From Trogon surrucura (Eukaryota; Chordata; Aves; Trogoniformes; Trogonidae): DNA of 64,000 nucleotides. The stretch is taken from positions 9,904,501-9,968,500 of the forward strand of contig CM036633.1 in NCBI GenBank assembly GCA_020746105.1, in the 5' to 3' direction. The notes under the pieces are model-generated. The model worked only from the letters and a program-made list of their open reading frames with translations, did no database searches and had not been told where the DNA came from. Shown piece by piece: positions 1 through 17,000 of this stretch (position 1 is the first letter of the stretch; every line of letters begins with the position of its first letter). Position numbers and translations under genes: made by a program.

Positions 1-266
1 AGCAGCAGCCCTGCTCACCACTTCCAGGAGGCTCATTGTTGTAGCCAAAAACATTTTATTTTTCTTCCTCTCCCTGATAAATCACTGATCTGACTAGCTT
101 CTCTAATCTCACTTTGTATTTGCTGATTGTTACCCTTATCCTGATTGGGGTCAGTAACAGAGACCTGCCTCTAAATTTTTCCTGTTGGAATCTGGGATTT
201 CCCATCTCGAGAAATCTGTGCTGGTACTGAGGTTGCTATTCAGGACAATGAGAAAGCCTGGCATTA

Positions 267-286
267 TTTGTTTGTTTGTTTGTTTG
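267..286. repeat. (TTTG)5 microsatellite
   Basis: Five exact TTTG units followed by TTTT. It is a simple repeat, and open frames crossing it are not coding. Confidence 0.9.
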
Positions 287-1089
287 TTTTAAAAGCTTCT
301 GGCATAGGGACAGAAGCATCTCTAAGTTTTGCCCTTGCTTTGTTGCTTAATGATATTCCTGTGGATCTGCCAGCACTATGCATGCTCAAACTCACCTTAT
401 TTATTGCGGCTGCACCGTTTATTTCCCTGCTGCACTTTTCCTGGATATTGGCCACATCTTCCTCACAAAAGGTGCAAAGTCTGAATTTCTACACCGCTGA
501 CTTTCCTTCAGCTTCTTGTTTACATAGTTCTCTATGGCCTTTCCATTTTTCAGTTTGATCAGCCCAGCTTTGCGTCGATGGAGGTGCAGGACCCCACGAC
601 ACCAGCTGGCAGGTTCAGAGCTGGCTCCCCAGCAGGAAGCCCTTCCCAGGTGCAGGCATCCCTCACCACAGGGGCTACAAGAGTGGAGGTGAGACCCTGC
701 CCTGCAGCACCCCCCAGGCTCCCCCAGCACCTCCTCTCCCATTGCCTTGCACCCCCACGCGCCGCGCTCTGTGTGATGAGCCGGGCAGCTCCTTGCAGAT
801 TCCTCCTGCTTCGTGGGCTGAAGCTGATGGGTTTGAAAGTTGAGTCATGTTTTTTTTTTTTTTCTGAAGAAAGCAGGAAAGACATCCCTCTTGCCCTGGG
901 CTTCTTAAGTGCCCTTGCCACAGGCTACCTTACAGCTTTTTTTTTGTACCATCACCTCCAGAGCCTGCCGATGTCAGTGCTCCTCTTTGCTGCCCTCAGA
1001 GCTAGCTTGTCCCCCTCTCAATCCAGCCAGCCCTGCCCGCTGCCCCAGCAGTCACTCTTCCCACCTGGGCCCACTCTGGCTTCTCTTGA

Positions 1090-1670
1090 GTCCCCTCCCC
1101 TTCCTCCCGTCCCGCAGGGCAGCCGGGATGCTCCTGATTTCCCATTCCCGCCTCCCTCCTTTCGGGGGCTCCACCAAGCCCGGGGGCAGAGGCACCTCCG
1201 CTCAAGTGGGGCGGGGAGGGGGGGATCCCCAGCGGCTCCAGGCGCTGTGCCCGCGGGGTGAGGTGGGCTAAGATTCTGGTCCTGGGCTCTGTGTGTGTGT
1301 CCGTCTGTTTGTTTCCCCGGGTGACACCCCCGTGCCGGGGCACTCGCAGCTCGGGCGGCAGCCGGGAGCGGGGAGCGGGGCCGGTGCGGCGGTGCCGGGG
1401 TGCCCCCTGGCGGCAGAGCCGCCGCGCTGCACCCCCGCAGCTGGCTCTTTTTTCTTGCGGCAGAGCGCGGCCGTTTGAGCGGTGCCCCTGCGTGCCTTGA
1501 GGTGACGGGATCTGCAGCGCCCCGAGGCTTCGGAAACGGCAAATTCCGGCTGCGGCAGAGGTGGGGGAGGGAGGCTGCGGATGAGACCCCGCAGCTCGGG
1601 GCGGGGGAAGGAGAAAAGCGCGTCCCGAAAGCGGTTCAGGCAGACACCTGGCAGCCACGTGCTGAGTGAG
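1090..1670. promoter_or_regulatory. CpG island without an assigned gene
   Basis: The stretch is dense in CpG and GC, with several GGGCGG/GGGGCGG-like boxes. Its right edge carries an E-box CACGTG (1656-1661) and an AP-1 consensus TGAGTCA (1667-1673). It lies beyond the 3' side of SLC2A10. By human gene order the next gene on that side is EYA2, which would be on the minus strand here, so this could be its promoter, an alternative promoter or a non-coding RNA start. That link is inference only. Confidence 0.55.
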
Positions 1671-3431
1671 TCACATCTTTTTCCAGTGGCCTTGTGGCTT
1701 CTCTTCGAGACAGGGGTTGGGGTGACATGGCCACATCCTGTGTGTTTTTCCCTGAGGTGCCAACCAGGTTGGCCCAGTGTGGCAGACACTGGTCTCCAAG
1801 GAGCTGCTTTTTCCGAGGAAAACCCTAAGCTTTGGGACTCGGTTCTTTCAGGGATCCAGAAGAGGCAAGGCTGGCCGCTGTTCAGCAGGAGATCAGCTCC
1901 TCCTCTCTAATAAGGTTTTGGGAGTAAGCATGGTTTTTTTGGTAATGTCTGTGTGTCAGGAGGACAGGTGAATTAATCAAAGAATGTGCAATTGTAAGAG
2001 GTGGAAAACTTGTCAAGGGTACCAGAGTATTGCACGCATTTTTGTACATACAAACCCCGGTCATGAATGCAGACTGGGCTCTGTGTACAAAAGAAAACAC
2101 GTGAGGCGTACTTCTACACTTGAGCAATCAAGTGGGTGAGCTGCTGGACCCTGACCTTTTGGGAAATAGCGGGTGAACCAGCACTCATTCTGCCTCCACT
2201 AAATCAGCGTTTATCTGTATTAGCTCCCATCTCAGACTCCATCTCATCCTACATAGATGCTATAGAAAGAAAGAAAATGTACGCTGCTGTTTGACACATT
2301 CCTCCTGCAATACTGTGTCCTCTGTAAAGCATCAAGTACTTTGAAGAATTGGAAAATAATTCACCTTGCTCACAAATTAACTGCATAGATGCGGAGCATT
2401 GTCAGCAAAAGTTGTGCTTTAATTCCTGCATACAAAATCATAAATCTCTTAAATGATAGGAGCTACCACGAAAAAATAAAAAATATCACTGGAAGGACAT
2501 GTTCCCTGCCCAGGACCAATGATTCTCCAAGGACCCAAAGGGCATCTATCGGCACGTCCCGAGATGTAAGGCGCTGTGCTGAGAACCATTTCTCAGTGCG
2601 GAGGTCACCAGTTAAAGGCAATGGAATAGAACTCTCCGGATGGCACAGCTTGCTCCCTTTTCCAGGGCGATACTGCAGGCATGGTGTTGGTTTCATGTGT
2701 TGCTGTCATGCTCCACTCTCTGGTACTGGGCGTGTGTGCAGCTCGCTCCTCTTCCACGTCTCCGCTTGAGCGTGTTTCCTGCCCACACCCTGCCAGGCAA
2801 CGCCAATGTCAGCTCCAGCAGCTGCTGCTCATGGGGAGCCAGAAGCCAGCCAGGGGTTTACAGCCATCACCCCTCCTGGCCACCCCTGTGGGGTGTGTGT
2901 TCCCTCCCCCTGGCTGCACAACCTCCCTCTGCTCCAGCAACGCTTGCCCTTCACCTCCTTCACAGCCAGAATTGCACAAACACCACTTGATCTTCTCTGT
3001 TACAGGCTTTGCGTGGAAATTAGCGGATGAGAGCCCATGGCCTGTGTTACACCGGGAGATGTCTCTGCCTCAGAGGAGAAGGATCAGTCGGGGATTACTC
3101 TAAGGACCTCACTGTCCTGACCTGCCTGTGCCATGTCTCTGGTCCTGCCCTCCTCCCCTCACCCACAAGCCCTGCTTTTCAGCCCTCTTCCTCCTGAGTG
3201 TTGCTAGTGCCCTCCAGCAGCACGGCTGCAAGGCTCAGGGCAGTGACCTGCTGAAGAACCACGCTGCAGCTCTCACGTGAGATGCCACAGCCCCACCACA
3301 AACCTGTGATATTCTCAGCAGCACTGACCAGACTTTGCAACAGCCCTGAGGTGCCCAGTGCCATAGACCTCAGAGATGCTGGGGGGAAGCACCCAAAGCC
3401 AGTACTCCCGCTGGTACACCAGCACACGTAC

Positions 3432-8839
<5,408 letters not shown>

Positions 8840-9170
8840 GGCGCGGCGGGACGGACCCCCCGGACCCTCCGCGGCGGCGGGGCGGAGCGGAGCCGGGGTC
8901 CGGCGGCCGGAGCGGGGCCGCGCAGCGCCACGTAGCTCCAGTCCTGCCTCCCGGCCGGGCAGCCTGGGGCTTGTAGTCGCCTCGCCCGCCCCTCGGAGAA
9001 CTGGGGAGGGGGGTCCCGGGCTGGGCCGCCCTGCCGGGGCCGCCCCCGGGGGGAGCACCGCCCCGGGGAGCTGGATGCGAGGGGCCGGGGAGAAGGAAGC
9101 AGCGAAAGTGCGGGGCTGATGCGGGATCCCGCGCCGCTCGCCGGGACCGCTCCCTGCGCCCCGGGAACGT

Positions 9171-12100
9171 TTTACCGGGCGGATATTTATTACTAATCGG
9201 TCTGGAAACGAGGATGTGGCAAGGTAGGGCTTTGGTTGCTGGAATGACAGCTCTGTCCGCAGCCTCGCTCGCTTGAGCCGGGAATAGGAACCTCCTCTCC
9301 CGGCTGCCTGCAGAGACTCAGAGCTTCACTGTTCTGGACTAGAAAGCCTCTAGAAAGCCCACAAGAGAACGACAGTTTATTACAGGTTTTAGGTAGCTCG
9401 GCTGAAAAGCCAAAGAAAGCCTGCTAGGAAAGGAGTGACCGTTTCAAAGGGAAAAAAAAAAAAAAGAAAAAGAAAAAGCAGCATGACTGAATTTGCACTC
9501 AGCTTTGCTGTGGGAAAGAAAGGATCAATCTCTGGAGCTTATCTCCTTCGTCCCGCACAGTGCTCCATGAGGCAAAGCATTTCACTATTCAACTTCCCTT
9601 GCAATTAACATTCTTTTTCTGCTGAGTGGAACAGAAACTTTCCTGCTGGCTCCTGTATAAAAGACCCTGACTGGGACTTGCACTTGGGTGCAAGGTATTT
9701 TTCTGAGTCTGATGGTAAATTCATGTATCCCAAAGTCTGGTTTGTAAAACAAGGACTTAACAAAATTTGATATGCCTGGAAGTGCGCTCAAAACTCCGAA
9801 CGCCTGTGCTCTCCCTCAGTGCTGTTCGTGCCAACTGCAGTTACTGGGTGGGTTGTGCTGCAGTGAAGGACATGTGCTGGTCAGAAGTTTGCCAGTGTGG
9901 GGACAAGATGTGCTATCACAAGCTTGGGGGTGGGCTTGCACATCCCCTGCAACAGGGGCTAACGCTGAAGGATAACTGCAAAGGAGTATAAACCCGCATC
10001 ATGAGCTGGGATGTGACTGCAAGTAGTGCTTCGTTTAATCGCACGATCAGAACAACACAAGCTCCTGCCCAGCGCTCTGTGGAGCCTGTGCCAGGTAAAG
10101 CTTTTTGCTACAGGACAGGGCCAAGTTGGGGAAGGTCTGCACCAGTGATCATCACACCTGTGGTGCAGGCACACCCCTCTGATACGGGCGAAAATGAACA
10201 AGTTGGGTGAAAAATGAGGAACATGTGATATTTTTTTCAAAGAGCTTTTCCAGTCATTCCACATGTTAATATAATGGGGCATTTAAGAGGACTATTTAAA
10301 GAATTGTTATTCTCCTAAGTAGGGGGATACATGTCATGTCTCTGCTGACTCTTCTTTTGCTCCAGCTCATAGTTTTGAGATGCTTGAGATGTGCAATACA
10401 GGATCATGCAAATCTCTTCAGCCTGAGTCTATTGGATATCTGGCCTGATCAGCAGCTGATCAAAGGTTTTGGTTTTGTCTCTTCTAAAAGTTATAGTGAA
10501 TATTAAAAGTGTATGTAATCACCTACACGGTCTTTTGATTGAATAAATGTTTCCTATTCATATGCTCTAATTTAAATGGAAATATAGTATGTAAAAATAC
10601 CTATTCTGACACAAACTGTCAGCTTTGCAGGGATCACACATGCAGTGAAGAATGGCTTCAAACACTAACACCAGCCAGCAGAAACCAATGGTGTTCATGG
10701 AAGGAGATTTTCAGTAGAATTTGTAATTCACGTCACAGTTGTTTAAACAGCTCTGAAATCACAGCTAGTTCTCATCATGCTAAGAGGGAGTAACGACTGC
10801 AATTTTCTATCTTCCTCAGGACCCTGCATATGAGGCCAGTTCACAGTGGGCGGCAGGTACTACAGCTCTGTCTGGGCTCATATTCCAAGTTCTGGGAACA
10901 CAGGAGGATGCTGGGGATGCAGCTTGATCGTACTCATGAGCTCTGTCCCCTGCAGCTTCCCTTTGGAGCTCAAGCCTACACATCTTGGGTGTGTTGTGTT
11001 ATGAACTGGGCAAGGTGTCACCCACGCATGGTTCCCCATCATGCTGGGCAGCGAGCCAGAGGGGACCTACAGTCTTCAGCCATCACTGGGCAAACTCGGT
11101 CTCGGCCACGTGATCTGCAATTCACCTGAACGATTCTTTCCTTCTCAAATGATTTCAGTGTGAGAAGAAAGAATGTATATTTTTCTCAACGGCCACTCAG
11201 TGCTCATTTATTTGCCACCCCACCATTTTCTAGAGATTTCCTGTTCTCTGTCATGGCAATAAACATTATTAGCACAGACAGCAAGGAGGCGAGGTCCTGG
11301 GGAGTATAGGCAAAGCTTTATGGTATGTTTACAAAAGGTGGCTAAAAAGATTACATAAGGAGGTACAGAAATGCAGGTGCCATGCTGGTGCTGCACATAG
11401 CAGAGGGTTATGGTCCTCTGAAAAAAAAGTGAAAACCTGCTATGATGTACAGCAGGGATATTTTTTTCTTTTGCAGTTCTTTGGGGTTTTTTGTTTTGTT
11501 TTTTTTCCTTTGCAGGAAAAAAACCTCCTTAGCAGTTTTTAAAGTACATCTTTCTTATCATGCCATTTGTCGTTAATGGGTATTATTCTGGGCCTACTGG
11601 AGGCAGTAGCTTTGTCCCTAAGCTCCACATGAGAAGGTCTGGAGGGGCTGAATCTGCCAGGACTGGCTCATGCTTCATGTCTGCTGGCATGTTTCTGGCC
11701 TTGCTCCCTCCTGCGATGCTTTCCTCCTCCTCCCAAGACTGTGTGTCTTGGCAGTGCCACTTCCCCATCTGATCCTCATCTCACCCTTGGCTGCTGGACT
11801 TGCGGAGCATGAGGGCACGTTCCTGCTTCGCAGCCGAACGATGTATCTCCAGGGCTGAGCTGCAGGAATGTGCTTCCTGAAGAGCTCGGCGTTTGAAACA
11901 GCAGCTCGTGTTGGGTAACGCAGCCCGGCTGGGACTGCTGGAAGTGTTACTCTCTACCTCTGGGCTGGAGCAGCTAAAAGAGGCTTTAAAATCACTAATT
12001 AAAATATAAATACAAGAAAGAAATCCATCCTGGCAAAAGGAAGATACGATGTTCAGCAACGCACATCACACACCCGAGCACTTTTTCTCTAATTACAATT

Positions 12101-14130
12101 GACACTTATGAAGGGATTCAGGGAACCAAATTGACCAAACTCAATTCAGTTATTGATGAAAATGATAATCCATGAGAAGGCAGCTGTGTTAAAGCTGGCT
12201 GGGGCAGAGCCAGCTCATGAGGAACCTGCATTTATTGCATGCTCATTTATAGCCCAGAAAGCTTTATCCTTACACCACCAGGCTGCACAGTTTTTTCTTC
12301 TACATTATCCTAGCCCCGAGGGCATTCACTGATAATGCTGATCAGTACTGGTGGTCACCCCATGGGTCTTATTTCCTACACATTTTAGGGATGCCTCCAG
12401 CACAGCAGCCTACAGCAACCCAGGGTGCTCCTCTCTGTTCCCCGCGCTCGGCTGCTCTGTGGCCGGTCCCTACATCCTGCCCTGCCCCGAGCATCCTCTT
12501 ACTGGGAGAACTGGCCAAGATCCATAATTCTGAGCTGCAATGGGAGTCAGAGCTGTGAGATCACACACAGGAGAGTTTATGCCCATGCCCACATTTTGCA
12601 GGTCAAGCACACAACCTCAGAGCCAAGGAGAACCACCTGAGCCTTGATGTAGCCCAAATTCAGCCCTTTTCCAGTCCATCCAGTTCTGAGGATGGCAGTC
12701 TCCATCCTTAAATAAGCCAGGGGGTGAGGGGAGAGCTGCCTGCAGCACTGTAGCCTGCCTGATGCCAAGGGATCAACAGGACAGTGAGGAGGAGCCCAGG
12801 GGTTCTGCCTTGGATTCCACTAAGTTGGTTTGCTGTGCTGCAATTTTTAATTCAATTACATTGTTTGCAAAAGGAGAGTTTATGAATGCTTGTCACCAGG
12901 AGAGCAAAGTTACATAATTAAACAATTTACCATAGAGTCTGTGGCTTCAGTGCAGTTCTCTGGGGTGATTCAATATTCCAATAAAAATACTGGGTGATAC
13001 CATAAATATTGTAAATGGCTCTAGATGGTTTCCCAGGGCTATGTCAACTGTTTATTGCATTCAAAGAGAAAAGAATAAGTGAAATCACAGGGAAGAGACA
13101 ATTTAAATAAATAAAATAACCTGAAAAATAAAGCAAAAATATTTTCTTTTGTAATTTGAAAGCTCTGGAGGATGTTTTTGACCAGCATGAGAGAAGACTA
13201 TCATATTTACCAGAACAACGAACTGAGGGCATCTGTGTGCACTTGCTCATGGGTTATATATGTATGTCTGTGGGGGCTGTGCATGGATGCTTAGATAAAA
13301 TCTGCCCGGAATATGGGGAAAATTTTTTGTTTATTTGGTTCTTTGTGGCATTTGCAAATTCCAACCACAGAACCCAGGAATGCATCTCTTTCCCTGGCCA
13401 AGCTGTGGGGTTCCTGCAGCCCTGCCAGGGCGAGGGCAGTCGAAGGAGGATGCCACGGGTGGGCAGAATTGCGGGCTGGATTACCCATATCACTGAAAAC
13501 TTGGGAAGGTTGTTTAAAAGTTGTCATTGAAGCAAGACAAATATTTGCCAGGCATGATTCCACCATGTAATGACAAGTAAGCTGTATGGAATGCATTAAT
13601 AAAATATAAATATTCTGAAAAGGAAACAAATGTTGCGGATGAGAAAATAAAGACAAAATGGACTTGTGGCACCTCCAAAGGCAACAACTGAAAATGTATA
13701 TTTACAGAGACTGGGCTAAAGGATATTCTGAGGAACATCAATTGCAGTATGTGCAGGTCACCCAGTAGAAGAGCAGGTTTTCAGGGTGCTATAAAACCCC
13801 AACTATTGCTCACAAGTTAATGAGGTTTGTCCATCTTTAACTAATGTGGAGATGTGGGGCTTGGTGTGTTGAGGAAGGGAGAGTGACCCAACTTACTGTC
13901 CGAGTGGCCTGTGCTAGCACCCAGGGCAGAAGCTTTGGTGCTGCCCAGGGCAGGGACCCGAGGTCACACCATGCCCTGTCGCAGGCTGCCAATCCGCCGT
14001 AGCCGCCGGGCAAACCCCTTCTCCTCCCCAACCACAATCTGGGCAGCTCCAGTGGATCTGCATGGGCTCCAGTGAAGGCTTCGGGCACCAGAAGTGCCAA
14101 GAGCCAGTGGTGATGATGTCCTGGTGTCGA
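9171..14130. other. Intergenic interval between SLC2A10 and TP53RK
   Basis: About 5 kb separating the divergent SLC2A10 and TP53RK genes. It has an A14 run with GAAAAA units at 9452-9476. No coding exon, structural RNA or well-preserved mobile element was recognised. It may carry shared regulatory sequence, but none can be shown by eye. Confidence 0.6.
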
Positions 14131-14605
14131 TGCCCCAGGGGTGGAGTCCCCACAGTGGTGGTGGTGTCCCGGGGTGATGTCCTGACAGGCAGCTCCAAGG
14201 TGGTGCCGGGAGCGCCTCGGGGTGACCGCAACATCCCACTTGCTGCCTTGGGAAGAGGCATGTCCAGCAGCTCACTTGCAGGCGCTGGGGCAGCTGCGGG
14301 TCTCACTCTCACACTGGCACGGGACAAACACGGGACAAAGCCCTGGCTGGGGAAGGCTGTCAGGAGTGCTACTGTCCTGCAGGTATGTGGTGTCCCCAAC
14401 CGCGGCACAGGTCGGCAGGACTTACGGGGGAAGCACAAAGCGAGATTTGGGAAAATGTAGCACCAAGAACAAAAAGGAAAAGGTAGCGGGACACAAGCGC
14501 GCTATAGCGAGGGCGCGTCGAGCGGTAAAAGCGGGGGAGGCGGAGCTCGGGGAGTTCGCGCGTTTCCGTCAGGGGCTCCCGAAGATTGCCGAAGAGGGGC
14601 GGGGC

Positions 14606-14615
14606 GCGCATGCGC
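14606..14615. promoter_or_regulatory. NRF1-type site GCGCATGCGC
   Basis: A perfect palindromic GCGCATGCGC core lies 22 bp before the TP53RK start codon. NRF1 sites are common in housekeeping CpG-island promoters. The close spacing to the ATG implies a very short 5' UTR if the site is upstream of transcription start. Confidence 0.7.
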
Positions 14616-14637
14616 TCTGTGCCGGTGGGTCTCTGTG

Positions 14638-15004
14638 ATGGCGGCGGCCGGGGCGGAGACGGCTGGCGCGCGCACTGCCATGGTCGGGGCCGGACCGGGG
14701 GCCGCGGGCCCTTTCGGGGACGGGGCCACGGCCACGGCCACGGGCCCTGCGGTGACCGAGCGTGAGGCCGAGGCGGGAGCCGCGGGCCCGGTGGCGGCCG
14801 AGGCGCCGCCGCCGCCGCTGCCGGGGCTGCAGCTGGTGAAGCAGGGCGCCGAGGCGCACGTGTACCGGGGGCTGTTCCTGGGGCGGGCGGCGGTGGCCAA
14901 GCTGCGCGTGCCGAAGCGGTACCGCCACCCGGCGCTGGAGGAGCGGCTGAGCCGGCGGCGCACGGCGCAGGAAGTGCGGTCGCTGCTGCGGTGCAGGCGG
15001 TCAG
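14638..15004 (+). CDS. TP53RK: TP53RK coding exon 1
   Basis: Starts at the ATG in CTGTGATGGCGG and ends CGGTCAG before the donor GTGGGC. It encodes the low-complexity N-terminus and the kinase N-lobe to RCRRS. A second Met at residue 15 is a possible later start. Confidence 0.92.
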
Positions 15005-15954
15005 GTGGGCCCGGGCGGGGCGGAGGCGGAGCGGGGCGAGGCTGCCCGGGGCCGGCGGCGGCGGCGGAGCCTCGGCGCTCAGCGGCAGCGCTCGGCTCTG
15101 CGCTTCGCTCAGGCCGGCGGCAGGCGCTTGGCGGCCTCGTCGCGTCGTCCCGAGGGCTGCGGGGGTTGGTTATCCCGGGGAGACCTGCTCCGCTTTGTCG
15201 GAGCGCCCCTTAAAACGCAGCTTGGCCTCGGGCAGGAGGTCCCTGTGCGTGTGGGGCCGGCAGTGACACCCGGCAGGGCCCGACCCTGTGGCCGGGCTCG
15301 GGCTGGTGCAGCGAGGTTGGCGGGGGGTGTGCATAGATGCGTGTTATCCGTGGCCCAGAGTGATCTCGGGTGCCGTGACTGCTCAAGGCTTGAATTGGTT
15401 GTGTTTTGTTGTTTAAAATACAGTAAGAAAATCTTGCAAGCTAACCACTAGAACTTAATTTCTTCTTTTAAATAGGTATTCCAGCTCCAGTGGTCTACTT
15501 TGTGGATTATGTCACCAACTCCATATATCTTGAAGATATTGTAGACTCTATAACTGTTCAAGTTCATATTTCTTCTGTACAGCAGAGTGGAAATGATACC
15601 AGTAGCCTCCTTGCCTTAGGAGAGAAGATGGGTGAGCTGTTAGCAAGAATGCACGATGAAGATCTTATACATGGGGATCTTACAACTTCCAACATACTTC
15701 TGCGGCGACCCGTGGAGAAGCTGGACTTGGTGCTGATAGACTTTGGACTCAGTTTTATTTCAGGTCTTCCGGAGGATAAAGGAGTTGATTTGTATGTTCT
15801 GGAAAAAGCCTTCCTTAGTGCTCATCCAGATACTGAAGCTATGTTTAAAGCTTTGTTAAAGACCTATGCAGCTATGTCCAAAAAATCTGGTCCTGTGATC
15901 AAAAAGCTGGATGAAGTACGGCTACGGGGAAGGAAGAGATCTATGATTGGGTAG
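14638..15954 (+). CDS. TP53RK: TP53RK (PRPK/Bud32), atypical kinase of the KEOPS/EKC complex
   Basis: Small atypical Ser/Thr kinase/ATPase. In the KEOPS complex with OSGEP, TPRKB and LAGE3 it supports t6A modification of tRNAs at ANN codons, and it was first described as a p53 kinase (family knowledge). The exons 14638-15004 and 15476-15954 join in phase to give 281 aa. Visible features: Ala/Gly/Pro-rich N-terminus (1-63), the [11 protein letters not shown] glycine-loop equivalent (68-78), likely catalytic Lys88 in [13 protein letters not shown] catalytic loop (188-195), DFGLSF (211-216), [14 protein letters not shown], and the C-terminal tail [11 protein letters not shown] with the Ser that is an Akt site in human (S250 there). 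Human PRPK is 253 aa by memory; the extra length is all at the N-terminus. Confidence 0.97.
15005..15475 (+). other. TP53RK: TP53RK intron 1
   Basis: 471-bp intron (GTGGGC to ATAG), CpG-rich in its first 330 bp. Open frames in it are not supported. Confidence 0.88.
15476..15954 (+). CDS. TP53RK: TP53RK coding exon 2
   Basis: The acceptor TCTTTTAAATAG precedes GTATTCCAGC, and the stop TAG is at 15952-15954. It encodes [12 protein letters not shown] through the C-lobe. This exon is highly conserved with human and carries the catalytic loop. Confidence 0.97.
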
Positions 15955-16069
15955 AAGAGAGTTGGCTTAGGGATGGAGAAATGTTTCTACGTAGGCTCTG
16001 TGAATATGGTTATTTATATTTCCAGTTGTTTTTATTTCACAGATCACTATTTTGATAACTGTGTCTTCA

Positions 16070-16079
16070 AATAAATAAA
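16070..16079 (+). terminator. TP53RK: TP53RK polyadenylation signals (overlapping AATAAA pair)
   Basis: AATAAATAAA gives two overlapping canonical signals about 115 bp after the stop codon, which is a plausible end for a short 3' UTR. Confidence 0.7.
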
Positions 16080-16099
16080 TTTGAGCTTAAGTGTCATGA

Positions 16100-17000
16100 A
16101 GCAACGAGAGTAATTATGAGATGGGAGTACAGATGAGATAAACAACTAAAGGCCACTTCTTCCCTAAATGTTAAATATTTCTTCTAAAAAGTTGTTTATA
16201 GCGTTATTCCACCCACCTTCTTCTTCCAGTGGTTAGAATCATACAGGGTAGTCCTTCTGTGCTGGTGGACCGTGGATTCGTGGGAGGTAAGAGGGACCTG
16301 GGAATACCAGAGCATCTCCAAAAAGTATGAGAAAAACAAGTATGTTATTTTTTTCCCAGAAGAATTTACAGTAAAGCATTTAAATCCATTGTAATTGGCT
16401 CTACACATCCTGAAAATTTTTAGGAAGACTGAATTCCAGGACACAGGCAATGCTGAAATGCAGTGCTGAACTTCAGATAGGTTCTTTTTATTCCAGTAGT
16501 AGTTTGGGCTTTTTGAACTTTCAATCAGTGGTATTTCCTAGAGAAAATATAAAAATTGTTAATCAGGTACAGTTCTCTGCTCAGAAACTTAAACTTCCAG
16601 CAAGAAGCATCTTGTAAATTTTCATTTTTGGGTTTTTTTTAAGGGGGCTGCTTGTATTGCAGTTGCCTACCTAAGTAGGCAATTGGCAGAGATGGGCAGT
16701 GATAGTGGTTCTTTTTCTTTTTGTAACGTTTTCTCCATATTGTTTGGATTCTTCTATCTAATAGTGTGAATGTAAGATAGGCCAGAGCAAAAACTTACCC
16801 CACAGCAGCTGGGTTAGAAGATGATCAGACCTCAATGTTACAAGCCACCCAGGATGCGAGTTGTGTGCCCGGTGAGTGCGTGAGCTTCGTTATTTACTTC
16901 AGATAATGATTTAAAAGAAACAGTGAACTCCTCGAGCGGTCTGCTGTTTCGGACAGCCGTTCTCCCTGTTCCCTTACGACCTCACTGGTGCTTGTCTGAA
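16100..17000. other. Intergenic sequence after TP53RK
   Basis: No gene or clear repeat is seen. Composition is AT-rich until it rises sharply in CpG near 17.0 kb. Confidence 0.55.

Larger units (their letters stand above)
1..3431. other. Region 3' of SLC2A10 exon 4: intron 4, probable unplaced last exon and 3' UTR
   Basis: No protein-coding exon can be called here with confidence. It holds a (TTTG)5 run at 267-286, a CpG island at about 1,090-1,660, and minus-strand AATAAA motifs (seen as TTTATT on the plus strand) near 55 and 400 that could end the SLC2A10 transcript. Short open frames on both strands in the GC-rich part look like composition effects. Confidence 0.5.
14450..15340 (+). promoter_or_regulatory. 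TP53RK: TP53RK CpG-island promoter
   Basis: The CpG-dense region covers the upstream sequence, exon 1 and the start of the intron. It includes a GGGGCGG box (14597-14603) overlapping the approach to a palindromic NRF1-type site. No TATA box is seen. Confidence 0.8.

Noticed and set aside
578..1658. Several overlapping long frames on both strands in the first CpG island
   Set aside because: All are Pro/Arg/Gly-rich, overlap in several frames and resemble no protein; stop codons are simply rare in such composition.
14062..14460. Open frame of 132 codons before TP53RK
   Set aside because: Repetitive GTGGTGGTG and Gly/Ser-rich sequence at a CpG-island border, with overlapping frames open on both strands; composition effect.
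14502..14963. Antisense open frames over TP53RK exon 1
   Set aside because: Shadow of a GC-rich coding exon; Arg/Pro/Ala-rich with no domain.
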